Below are positions 9,123 through 17,053 of a DNA stretch of 64,000 bases, in pieces. The first letter of the stretch is position 1. Each line of letters begins with the position of its first letter. A model generated the notes under the pieces. It was given only the letters and a program-made list of their open reading frames with translations. It made no database searches and had not been told where the DNA came from. Source of the stretch: Emticicia sp. BO119 (GTDB lineage: Bacteria; Bacteroidota; Bacteroidia; Cytophagales; Spirosomataceae). Position numbers and translations under genes: made by a program. Where the stretch lies: contig NZ_JACETV010000004.1 of NCBI RefSeq assembly GCF_013912375.1, forward strand, positions 518,270-582,269. The letters run 5' to 3'.

Positions 9123-10031
9123 ATGGCAACTGAATATTTGGGAATTGATATTGGCGGCACAAATGTCAAAATGGGCATTGTAGAAGCAGAAACAGGTAAA
9201 CTTTCTAATTTTTATAGCCACGATACAGCAAGTTGGCGAAAATCAGGACATTTTGTAGAACGCTTGGGCGATGCCATAGCAATTCAATTACTCGAAAATA
9301 AGGATGTTCAGAAAGTAGGTATTGGTGTTCCGGGTCTCATTACAAGAGACCGTTCAACCCTCATTGAAATTACAGCAATACCAGAAATTAACGGTATTCC
9401 TATTATCCCTGATTTAAAAGAGCGTTTCCCGAATCATGATTTCTTTTTAGAAAATGATGCCAATGCAGCAGCATTAGGCGAATACTACTTCGGCGAAGGT
9501 GATATCCCGGAAGACTATATCATGATTACTTTAGGAACCGGTATCGGTGGCGCAGCTATTATAGATAAACTGGTGTTTAAAGGCGGTGGAGGTAATGCTA
9601 TGGAACCTGGCCATATCCCATCCAAACATGGTAAAGTATTAGAACGTAATATAGGTAAAAACGAATTACTTGACTTAGCCAATAGCATGAGAAAGGATTA
9701 TCCAGGTAAAACTCAATTGCCGGATGATGGCACTATCTCAACTACCGGGTTGGTAGCTGCCGCAGGCGAAGGCGATGAATTGGCGCAAAAAGTATTTGAT
9801 GAAGTAGGCGAAATGTTAGGTAGTGGTCTGGTTTCAATGATCAGAATCCTTGATATTACAACTATTCTGATTGGAGGAGGCTTGTCAGCATCATTCGATT
9901 ACATCATGCCTGCCGTCAACAAACAATTAGAATATTGGCTGACACCATATTATATCAAAACATTAAATATCAAGAAAGCAACTTTAGGTAACGATGCCGG
10001 GTTATTAGGTGCAGCAAGCTTGTGTTTTTGA
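9123..10031 (+). CDS. ROK family sugar kinase (glucokinase-like) lacking the ROK zinc motif
   Basis: ASKHA-fold kinase: phosphate 1 loop GIDIGGTNVKMG near the N-terminus, catalytic Asp112 in ENDANAAALGE, phosphate 2 region LGTGIGGAA and adenosine loop LIGGGLS. It probably phosphorylates glucose or a related sugar. After the conserved GHI segment the zinc-binding CxCGxxGCxE motif of classical ROK kinases is missing; the segment reads GHIPSKHGKVLERNIG. This resembles the polyphosphate-glucokinase-like branch or a divergent clade. At 302 aa the length is normal. The next start codon lies 79 bp downstream. Confidence 0.88.
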   Translation: MATEYLGIDIGGTNVKMGIVEAETGKLSNFYSHDTASWRKSGHFVERLGDAIAIQLLENKDVQKVGIGVPGLITRDRSTLIEITAIPEINGIPIIPDLKERFPNHDFFLENDANAAALGEYYFGEGDIPEDYIMITLGTGIGGAAIIDKLVFKGGGGNAMEPGHIPSKHGKVLERNIGKNELLDLANSMRKDYPGKTQLPDDGTISTTGLVAAAGEGDELAQKVFDEVGEMLGSGLVSMIRILDITTILIGGGLSASFDYIMPAVNKQLEYWLTPYYIKTLNIKKATLGNDAGLLGAASLCF

Positions 10032-10110
10032 TATTGCAATATTAAGGGAGGTATTTACTGTGATACTTCCCGTTTCTATTCATTTCCCACTTTATGCTGT
10101 GTTGTTAACT

Positions 10111-10707
10111 ATGGAACTCTCTCATGCTATCTCTGACTTCGTATTAGCCTTAGTTGGCTTTTTTGTTTTCTTTCGCTATCTATTCAAACTTGATTTAGTA
10201 GCTTGTCTGCTTTGGGAGGCTTTTGTATTATCAGTAACAGTAGCAGCACTGTTCGGTGCATTTCGTTTCCTCGGTTTCTCACCTTACCCCTTAATTATCT
10301 CAGAATTTTTTCAGCATCTGGCAGGAACCGTAGGAGGTTTCAGTCTCGTATTTGTTACGCTTTTTTTAGTACTAAAAAAGCCAGTTCCGGTCAATTTTGC
10401 TTACATTGCAGTAGCTTTAGGGTTTGTAGCCTTCGCAGTAGTAAGATTAACAGACAATCTACACCTTCTAAATGCTATCCTGACTGTTTGTGTACCCGCA
10501 GTTTTAATTCTGGGGATATGGGCATTAATTAAAGGAGAGCGTTCGGTAGGAGCATGGTTGATTTTAGCAGTTATAGCCCTGGTTATGGGCACTTATAACA
10601 AAAGCTTTATGGCTAACTCTATTATTGATAATATAGATACTTACCATTATTTATTAGCCATTAGTCTTTTTTGTTTCGGAAAAGCCGCACGTCATCAGAT
10701 ACATTGA
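10111..10707 (+). CDS. Membrane protein of unknown function
   Basis: A 198-aa protein with about six hydrophobic helices and few charged residues. The ATG at 10111 (MELSHAISDF) is chosen; an upstream in-frame start at 10009 would overlap the end of the ROK gene. I do not recognise the family. The stop codon directly abuts the stop of the convergent gatC gene with no base between them. Confidence 0.72.
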   Translation: MELSHAISDFVLALVGFFVFFRYLFKLDLVACLLWEAFVLSVTVAALFGAFRFLGFSPYPLIISEFFQHLAGTVGGFSLVFVTLFLVLKKPVPVNFAYIAVALGFVAFAVVRLTDNLHLLNAILTVCVPAVLILGIWALIKGERSVGAWLILAVIALVMGTYNKSFMANSIIDNIDTYHYLLAISLFCFGKAARHQIH

Positions 10708-10998
10708 TTATTGCTCAATTACTTTAGGCACTAAAAAATACTCACCATCTTGCTTTGGTGCATTCTTTAGCCCTTTCTCACGCGAGAGCTGATTCATAGC
10801 TACATCTTCTCTGAAAACATTCACTTCTTCGCTCATGTGGGTAAGCGGTTCTACTTCGGTGGTATCTAATTCTTTCAGCTGATCCATCCAGTCTAAAATT
10901 TTAGATAAATCCTCTACCATTTTAGCTTCCTCTTGTTCGCATAACTCCAATCGCGCCAGATGCGCTATTTTTCTTACAGTCTGTTGTTCTATTTTCAT
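10708..10998 (-). CDS. gatC: Asp-tRNA(Asn)/Glu-tRNA(Gln) amidotransferase subunit C
   Basis: At 96 aa it matches the GatC family throughout, with KIAHLARLEL near the N-terminus, the helical DLSKILDWMDQLKELDT stretch and the C-terminal VPKVIE. GatC links GatA and GatB in the complex that converts misacylated Glu-tRNA(Gln) and Asp-tRNA(Asn). gatA and gatB are not in the window, as is common when the subunits are dispersed. Confidence 0.95.
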   Translation of the reverse strand: MKIEQQTVRKIAHLARLELCEQEEAKMVEDLSKILDWMDQLKELDTTEVEPLTHMSEEVNVFREDVAMNQLSREKGLKNAPKQDGEYFLVPKVIEQ

Positions 10999-11061
10999 GC
11001 TGATATTTTCTGCTTCTTTATCAGAATTAAATCATAGTTATTTGCTACTACAAATGTACAG

Positions 11062-11799
11062 CTAATCCTTATATTTATTTAAAGTAGGCTGAATAATATC
11101 GTACACCTGCTTTTTGATCGTTTCAATATCACTTTTGGTTTTGCCTTTGGTTTCGATAGGGGTATGAAAAATAACCCTGATAGGATGCCACCTCATAAGC
11201 ACATTAGGCATTACTTTGTAGTTATCTAATAAAGAGATAGGTACAATAGGTACCTGATTTTCGATAGCCATAGAGAAAGCACCGTCTTTGAAGGGTTGAA
11301 CCATCTGTGGAAAATCAGTTGTATGAATACCGCCCTCAGGAAAAATCATAATACTCCGGCCCGATTTAAGCGCTTTAATTGACCTCGTCAATGCTTTGGT
11401 TCTACTTCCTTTATCACTCCTGTCCACCTGAATGTGCGCTTTAGCAAACATATAACCAAACAACGGGACATTCTTTACTGAACTTTTGCCTAAAAATGCA
11501 AAGTAGTTTTTAATAATGGCTCCCATCAGCGCAATATCTAAATAGCTGAAATGATTAGCACAGAATACATATGCTCTTTTAGAGTCAAGTTTTGATTCAT
11601 AAGTAATTTTGACAGGCATACCCGCCATAAAAAAAAAGATGCGTCCCCAGATACGGTTGCAATAATGAACCATGATTTTCCACTCTTCTTTTTGCAGACT
11701 GATAAAGACAATTGGAAAAAGTAAAAAGAAAATGAGTAAGAACCAGAAAAGACACCAGGCAGTATAAAGCCAGGACAATAGTTTTAAAAAACCTCGCAT
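11062..11799 (-). CDS. 1-acyl-sn-glycerol-3-phosphate acyltransferase (PlsC type)
   Basis: Inner-membrane enzyme of phospholipid synthesis. An N-terminal hydrophobic hairpin precedes the acyltransferase motif NHFSYLD (HX4D), followed by the FPEGG motif and the VPIVPISL strand. The start at 11799 (MRGFLKLLSWLY) is preferred because the membrane segment begins there; an alternative in-frame start lies at 11829. The length of 245 aa is normal. It converts lysophosphatidic acid to phosphatidic acid or acylates a related lipid. Confidence 0.9.
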   Translation of the reverse strand: MRGFLKLLSWLYTAWCLFWFLLIFFLLFPIVFISLQKEEWKIMVHYCNRIWGRIFFFMAGMPVKITYESKLDSKRAYVFCANHFSYLDIALMGAIIKNYFAFLGKSSVKNVPLFGYMFAKAHIQVDRSDKGSRTKALTRSIKALKSGRSIMIFPEGGIHTTDFPQMVQPFKDGAFSMAIENQVPIVPISLLDNYKVMPNVLMRWHPIRVIFHTPIETKGKTKSDIETIKKQVYDIIQPTLNKYKD

Positions 11800-11866
11800 C
11801 AGGGTATATTCAGGGGAATGATTACACAAATATATATTTTAATCACTCCCCCTTGTAATTTTCAGC

Positions 11867-12622
11867 TTATTTTATCTCGTCGTGTAAATCAACAGGTTTA
11901 GCGTTTTTACGCATTTTTATATTCAATACCTCAACAAAGAATGAGAAAGCCATAGAGAAGTAAATATAACCTTTAGGTACATGTACTTTAAATGCCTCAG
12001 CTATTAACAGAGTACCAATCATAACCAAGAAAGCCAGGGCTAACATCTTCACAGTAGGGTGTCTTTCTACAAACTCGCCTACACCACCTGCAAATAAAAG
12101 CATGGCCACTGTTGACAATATTACTGAAACTGCCATCACAATAATATTATCCGTCATACCAATAGCAGTAATGATCGAGTCGATCGAAAAAACAAGGTTA
12201 ATAACTGCAATATCAATAATAGCTTTTGAGAGTTTGGCTGCTGTTTTGTTCCCCGATACATTCTCCTCATGTCCTTCCAGTTTCTGGTGAATTTCCGAAG
12301 TTGATTTATATAATAAGAAAATACCACCTGCTAACAGAATGAGATCTTTACCGCTAAAGCCAATGTTGAATGGCAACCCAATATCTTCAAGGTTAAATAG
12401 TTCTTTTTCTAAACCTAAAATGAAACCCAACACAAAAAGTAAGCCCAAACGAATAGCCATAGCCATGATAAGTCCTATGCGACGTGCCTTTCCTTGCTCA
12501 TTTTTTTGGAGTTTAGAAGATATAATAGAAACGAAAATAATATTATCTACTCCTAATACGATCTCTAAAAGTGTAAGTGTTACTATACTTGTCAACGCAG
12601 CGGTTGTTAGAATTTGTTCCAT
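11867..12622 (-). CDS. TerC family integral membrane protein
   Basis: A 251-aa protein with about seven transmembrane helices. The family signature LEIVLGVDNIIFVSI, with an Asp in the first helix, and its mirror LVFSIDSIITAIG are both present, as in TerC/Alx proteins. Characterised relatives export or adjust manganese during co-translational insertion of metalloproteins; others lie in tellurite-resistance clusters. No ter genes are nearby, so a metal-homeostasis role is more likely. Confidence 0.92.
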   Translation of the reverse strand: MEQILTTAALTSIVTLTLLEIVLGVDNIIFVSIISSKLQKNEQGKARRIGLIMAMAIRLGLLFVLGFILGLEKELFNLEDIGLPFNIGFSGKDLILLAGGIFLLYKSTSEIHQKLEGHEENVSGNKTAAKLSKAIIDIAVINLVFSIDSIITAIGMTDNIIVMAVSVILSTVAMLLFAGGVGEFVERHPTVKMLALAFLVMIGTLLIAEAFKVHVPKGYIYFSMAFSFFVEVLNIKMRKNAKPVDLHDEIK

Positions 12623-12784
12623 TCTTTATTTTTTACGGTTTATTTGAAAGCGAAATTATCAGTTTTCGGGCTTACACCCAAATCTGAATTTGATAAAAGG
12701 TTATAAATTAAGTCAATAACATCTAAAAACCTGATGAAAACAAAACCTATCGCAAAAAAGTATTAGAATTAAATGGAATATTAG

Positions 12785-12815
12785 TTGATATAAGCTATAT
12801 GATTCTCTATTTTTG
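12785..12815 (+). promoter_or_regulatory. Bacteroidota-type promoter of uxaB
   Basis: TTG (12785-12787), exactly 20 bp, TATTTTTG (12808-12815), 31 bp before the ATG at 12847. The uxuA promoter at 46041 has the same spacing. Confidence 0.75.
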
Positions 12816-12846
12816 TTCTATTCAATCTATTTTACGTTAACCTTTA

Positions 12847-14313
12847 ATGAAACTTAATCAATCTTTACTCTCTGACCCTTCTTTAACGCAACTCCCGGAA
12901 AAAGTCTTACAATTTGGTACAGGTGTTTTACTTCGTGGCTTATGTGATTATTTTATTGACAAAGCCAATAAAGAAGGTATATTTAATGGTAGAATTGTTG
13001 TTGTTAAATCAACCGACTCAGGCGGAGCAGATGCTTTTGCCGTACAAGATAATCTTTATACTATCTGTGTAAGAGGAATCGACAAAGGTGTTGCCAAAGA
13101 AGAAAACATCATTTCTGCGGCAATCAGCAGGGTTTTATCTGCACAAAGCCAATGGGCAGATATTCTGGCAACTGCCAAAAAACCTGAAATCAGCATAGTC
13201 ATTTCTAATACTACCGAAGTAGGCTTGCAATATGTAGAAGAAAGCATCAGCCAATCTCCTCCTTTGTCTTTTCCGGCTAAATTAACAGCCTGGTTATACG
13301 AAAGATTTCAGGCAGGGCTTTCGGGTGTTGTGATAATTCCGACAGAACTGATAGTTGGCAACGGTGATAAGCTGAAAGAAATTGTTCTGCAACTATGTGC
13401 CTTCAACCAACTATCTGATGGTTTCGTACAGTGGGTTACGAAAGACAATAGCTTTTGCAATTCGTTGGTAGATAGAATCGTGCCAGGTAAACCCAAAGGA
13501 GAGAGTCTGAAAGAATTAGAGGCAAAATTGGGCTATCAGGATAACTTATTGACTATTGCCGAAGTATATAGATTATGGGCGATTGAGGGAGATGAAAAAG
13601 TAAAAGATGTCTTATCCTTCCATGAAGCCGACCAGGGAGTAAAAATTGAGAAAAATATAGAGCAGTATCGCGAATTAAAATTGCGTATGCTAAATGGTAC
13701 ACATACACTCATGTGTGGCATGGCATATTTGTCTGGCTTTGAGACTGTAAAAGAAGCCTTGGCAGATGAACTTACTGAGAAATTTATCACAATCCTGATG
13801 ACAACCGAGATTGTTCCCGCAATCCCTTACAAGATACAGGCAAAAGTTTGTCAACGTTATGGCAGAGAGGTATTAGACCGCTTCCGTAACCCATACTTAG
13901 AGCATCAATGGATAAGCATTACTTTGCAATACACCATGAAGATGCGTATGCGGAATATCCCTTTATTACTGAATTATTACAAGGAATTTAATACTGTACC
14001 CCAATATTTTGCCCGGGGTTTTGCTGCTTATTTATTGTTTATGAAAGCAGTAAAAGAAGAAAACGGCAAATATTTTGGCAAAAAAGGAGATGAGTATTAC
14101 CCGATTCAGTGCGATGCAGCTGCTTATTTTTATCAGGTATGGCAAAATCATTCAGCCGATGAGGTAGTACAACAAGTATTGGCAAACAAAGAACTTTGGG
14201 GCAGTGATTTAACCCAGCTCTCAGGTTTTGCAGAGAACGTGAGTACACACTTATCTAATATGATGATGATAGGCGTACGTGAAGTGGCTTCTGCATTGAA
14301 TGTGTATGCTTAA
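12847..14313 (+). CDS. uxaB: Tagaturonate reductase (altronate oxidoreductase)
   Basis: A 488-aa member of the mannitol dehydrogenase superfamily. The N-terminal nucleotide-binding segment VLQFGTGVLLRG replaces a classical Rossmann GxGxxG in the way typical of this family. Also visible are SNTTEVGL, the IPTELI strand, and the catalytic-region stretch LKLRMLNGTHTLM. It interconverts tagaturonate and altronate with NAD(H) in galacturonate breakdown. It stands alone here, with uxaA and uxaC absent, while uxuA-kdgK-eda lie 33 kb away. A bidirectional terminator follows. Confidence 0.92.
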   Translation: MKLNQSLLSDPSLTQLPEKVLQFGTGVLLRGLCDYFIDKANKEGIFNGRIVVVKSTDSGGADAFAVQDNLYTICVRGIDKGVAKEENIISAAISRVLSAQSQWADILATAKKPEISIVISNTTEVGLQYVEESISQSPPLSFPAKLTAWLYERFQAGLSGVVIIPTELIVGNGDKLKEIVLQLCAFNQLSDGFVQWVTKDNSFCNSLVDRIVPGKPKGESLKELEAKLGYQDNLLTIAEVYRLWAIEGDEKVKDVLSFHEADQGVKIEKNIEQYRELKLRMLNGTHTLMCGMAYLSGFETVKEALADELTEKFITILMTTEIVPAIPYKIQAKVCQRYGREVLDRFRNPYLEHQWISITLQYTMKMRMRNIPLLLNYYKEFNTVPQYFARGFAAYLLFMKAVKEENGKYFGKKGDEYYPIQCDAAAYFYQVWQNHSADEVVQQVLANKELWGSDLTQLSGFAENVSTHLSNMMMIGVREVASALNVYA

Positions 14314-14340
14314 GAATAGATAATTTATAAGGTAAAAAGA

Positions 14341-14368
14341 ATGGTGAGATAATATCTCGCCATTTTTT
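14341..14368. terminator. Bidirectional terminator between uxaB and the exonuclease gene
   Basis: ATGGTGAGAT (14341-14350) pairs with ATCTCGCCAT (14354-14363) with one G-U pair. A-rich sequence lies on the left and T6 on the right, so it works in both directions between convergent genes. Confidence 0.8.
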
Positions 14369-14954
14369 ATTTCACCACCCGCCGCTTCAGTAATTCAAAA
14401 AAACATCTCGCAGTAGATTCAATATCAATGCTTGCATCGTGGGCTTCGGTAATCTGCTCATTGAAAAGCCTGAAATGTAACTCTTCCAAAGTCGGCCATT
14501 TAAAGCCAAATTTGCCCGGAATCTTACAGAAATTCACAATGTTTTTGTCTTTCATGGTGCAAAAGCTGCGCTTAGATAGTAAAGCATTTGTATCTATCTT
14601 TTTTCTGATAAATTCCGCACCTACAATAGATCTGTCAAACGCAATATTATGCCCGATCAGAATAGCAGACTCACTGATTACCTGATGAAATAAATTAAGT
14701 ATCTGCGCTAAGTCATACCCTTTAGCCAATGCCTGCTGGGTAGTAATACGATGAATCCTGGTGGCATCGGCCGGAATCACATAACCTTCTGGCTTGATAA
14801 TATAATTGTGCTGATTCGTTAACGAGCCGTCTTCATAATATTCTAAAAATGCTAACTGCACCATTCGCGGCCAGTTATGAACTGCGCTGATAGGGGCATT
14901 ATAATTTTGAGGTAAGCCAGTAGTTTCGGTGTCAAAAAACAGAATTTTTCTCAT
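14367..14954 (-). CDS. 3'-5' exonuclease, DnaQ/epsilon-like (DEDDh)
   Basis: A 195-aa single-domain nuclease. Motif I is FFDTETTG (Asp8, Glu10), motif II GHNIAFDRS, and motif III AHDASIDIEST with the His of the DEDDh subclass. Such proteins proofread or trim 3' ends. It lacks a polymerase or UvrC domain, so it is a free-standing epsilon-like exonuclease, and its exact role is open. Confidence 0.9.
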   Translation of the reverse strand: MRKILFFDTETTGLPQNYNAPISAVHNWPRMVQLAFLEYYEDGSLTNQHNYIIKPEGYVIPADATRIHRITTQQALAKGYDLAQILNLFHQVISESAILIGHNIAFDRSIVGAEFIRKKIDTNALLSKRSFCTMKDKNIVNFCKIPGKFGFKWPTLEELHFRLFNEQITEAHDASIDIESTARCFFELLKRRVVK

Positions 14955-14967
14955 AAATAATAATAAA

Positions 14968-14999
14968 AAACGCTCTTCCTTTGCAAAGAAAGAGCGTTT
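14968..14999 (-). terminator. Intrinsic terminator of the APC permease gene
   Basis: AAGAGCGTTT (14990-14999) pairs with AAACGCTCTT (14968-14977). On the minus strand it is followed by a T tract, downstream of the permease that ends at 15018. Confidence 0.8.
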
Positions 15000-15017
15000 G
15001 AGTCATATAACAAACTT

Positions 15018-16460
15018 TTATTTTTGTCGGTTAAACCAGAAATAAACCGGAATCCCGATAGCTACAATCCCTAAACCGGGATAAGTAAACTGTGGTTTTT
15101 CTTTAATTAATATTAACACAATAACAGAGGCTATAATTACATATAGCATCGGAATAACCGGGAAGCCGGGAGCTTTGATTGGGCGTTCAGCATCAGGCAT
15201 CTTCCGGCGCAGGATAAATATCCCGTATATAGTAAACGCATAGAACAGAATCACAACGCCCATCAGATAATCTAATAAGTCGCCGTATTTGCCCGTTAAA
15301 CATAAGAAAGAAGCCCAGAAACACTGCCACCAAAGTGCATTTTTAGGTACAGATCTATCTGAAAGCTTACCAAAATTTTTAAAGAACAAACCATCTTTAG
15401 CCATTGTATAATACACCCGGGCTCCAGAAAGAATCAACCCATTGTTACACCCAAAAGTAGATACCATAATCAACAAGGCAACCACAATCGAAAACCCTTG
15501 CCCACCAATCAGGTTAGCGGCAGCGGCAGCTACGCGGTCTTCACTGGCAAACTGAATACCTCTACTCATTACATCAGCACCGTTAGGGTCTCCTTTCAGG
15601 GGCAGAATACACAAATAAGCTACGTTCATTAATAGGTACAGAACTGTTACAACCATTGTTCCGATCGCCAGGCCTCTTGGAATCGTTTTCTTTGGCTCCA
15701 CCACCTCGTCTCCGGCAAAGGTTAAGCCATTCCAGGCGTCACTCGAAAACAAAGTCCCTACTTGTGTTACGCCTAAGGCTAATATAATCGTAAAGCCCCC
15801 TATGGCAGTTGTTACCCACTCATCACCTATTCTGATAGTGCTTGAAGCTTCAAACATATGAGAGAAATTCTGAGAAATCACATCAGCATTCGCACCTAAT
15901 ATAAAACCTAAAATGATAAGTAAAGCAATAGCACCTAATTTGGTTGTGCTGAAAATATTCTGAATAATTTTTCCCTCCTTTACCCCTCTGGTATTAGCAT
16001 AAGTCAATATAATAATACTGACAATAGCCAGTAAACGTTGCGAGGTGAGTTTGAAAGAAGAATCACCAATAGCAAAAAATTCGTGTTTATCGCTAATGAA
16101 ATCAGGAAATAGGACACCCGAATATTTAGCAAATGCTACTGCTACTGCTGCAATCGTGCCCGTCTGGATTACTGCAAAGAATGACCAGCCATACAGGAAA
16201 CCAGTAAGTTTGCCATAAGCTTTTTGCAGAAAAACGTATTGCCCACCCGCGTGCGGAAACATGGCTGTCAATTCACCATAACATAAGGCACCAATCATGG
16301 TCAGTACGCCAGCCAATAGCCACGAGGCTAATAACCAACCAGTAGAGCCAACCTGACGCGCCACATCAGCACTTACAATGAAGATTCCAGAGCCAATCAT
16401 AGACCCTGACACGAGCATCACAGCATCGTACAAGCGGATTTCTTTCTTAAAATTTGCCAA
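15018..16460 (-). CDS. APC superfamily amino acid permease (LAT-like)
   Basis: A 480-aa protein with about 12 transmembrane helices. It starts with the APC signature DAVMLVSGSMIGSGIFIVSA, in which the GSGIF turn forms the substrate-binding break of TM1. TM6 contains SSDAWNGLTFAGDEVV, typical of LAT/SLC7-like transporters. It imports or exchanges amino acids; the substrate is not readable. A large imperfect palindrome and then the Nudix gene lie just upstream of its start. Confidence 0.9.
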   Translation of the reverse strand: MANFKKEIRLYDAVMLVSGSMIGSGIFIVSADVARQVGSTGWLLASWLLAGVLTMIGALCYGELTAMFPHAGGQYVFLQKAYGKLTGFLYGWSFFAVIQTGTIAAVAVAFAKYSGVLFPDFISDKHEFFAIGDSSFKLTSQRLLAIVSIIILTYANTRGVKEGKIIQNIFSTTKLGAIALLIILGFILGANADVISQNFSHMFEASSTIRIGDEWVTTAIGGFTIILALGVTQVGTLFSSDAWNGLTFAGDEVVEPKKTIPRGLAIGTMVVTVLYLLMNVAYLCILPLKGDPNGADVMSRGIQFASEDRVAAAAANLIGGQGFSIVVALLIMVSTFGCNNGLILSGARVYYTMAKDGLFFKNFGKLSDRSVPKNALWWQCFWASFLCLTGKYGDLLDYLMGVVILFYAFTIYGIFILRRKMPDAERPIKAPGFPVIPMLYVIIASVIVLILIKEKPQFTYPGLGIVAIGIPVYFWFNRQK

Positions 16461-16487
16461 TTTAATTAGGGGTTAGGATTTATAGAA

Positions 16488-16645
16488 TATGTTTGAATAT
16501 GGTTATTCTGGCTGAAAAGAACAGATTTTTGAGCAAGACAAGGCGTGTTTTGTAGACGTAGCAAGCAGCTACGACGAAAAAACACAACGAAGTATTGCTT
16601 AAAAAGATGTCTTTGTATGCCGAATCATAATGGTTAAGCATATTC
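16488..16645. repeat. 158-bp imperfect palindrome filling an intergenic gap (MITE-like)
   Basis: The outer arms GAATATG (16488-16494) and CATATTC (16639-16645) are exact complements. The centre GTAGC-AAGCA-GCTAC (16558-16572) lies at the midpoint, and between them the two halves match in blocks: AGCAA, GTGTTTT, ATTCTGGC against ATTCGGC, and a shared TTTTT. The whole gap between the permease and the Nudix gene is therefore one long inverted repeat. Its size and lack of coding capacity resemble a miniature inverted-repeat element or large REP-like repeat. No second copy was seen in the window. Confidence 0.6.
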
Positions 16646-16650
16646 TTGAG

Positions 16651-17049
16651 TTAATCGATGAAATTATGATTTTTCAGGTGGTCAAAAATAAGCTGGTCAA
16701 CGGCAGAACTTTTATCTTTATCTGCATAGGTCAACCAGGCTAATTCTTCAATTTCAGAATCGGTTTTCAATTCTCCCCGATAATTTGCTTGATAACAGGT
16801 CATGATAACCATAATACCTTTAGGGTGTCCATGAGCCTGTGCTTCAAATTTTCCTAAGAATTGCAGAGATTCGGGTATCAGGTCAACCGTCAATTCTTCT
16901 TTTATTTCCCGAAGTAAAGCTTCTTCATCACTTTCTCCTGCCTCACGCTTACCCCCCGGAAAATACAAGGTATCTTTCCCTCTGCTTCGCGTGCTTAAAA
17001 CCTTACGGTCTCTGATATAGAGCCAGGCAATTTTATCTATCCATCGCAT
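16651..17049 (-). CDS. Nudix hydrolase
   Basis: A 132-aa single-domain protein. The Nudix box spans about 33-55, with Gly33, Glu39, Arg47-Glu48 and Glu51-Glu52 in place; the usual Gly near the end of the box is Thr54 (EELTV). It cleaves a nucleoside diphosphate linked to another group; the substrate is unknown. It starts 4 bp after the stop of the upstream permease gene on the same strand, so the two are surely cotranscribed. Confidence 0.92.
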   Translation of the reverse strand: MRWIDKIAWLYIRDRKVLSTRSRGKDTLYFPGGKREAGESDEEALLREIKEELTVDLIPESLQFLGKFEAQAHGHPKGIMVIMTCYQANYRGELKTDSEIEELAWLTYADKDKSSAVDQLIFDHLKNHNFID

Positions 17050-17053
17050 GCAA

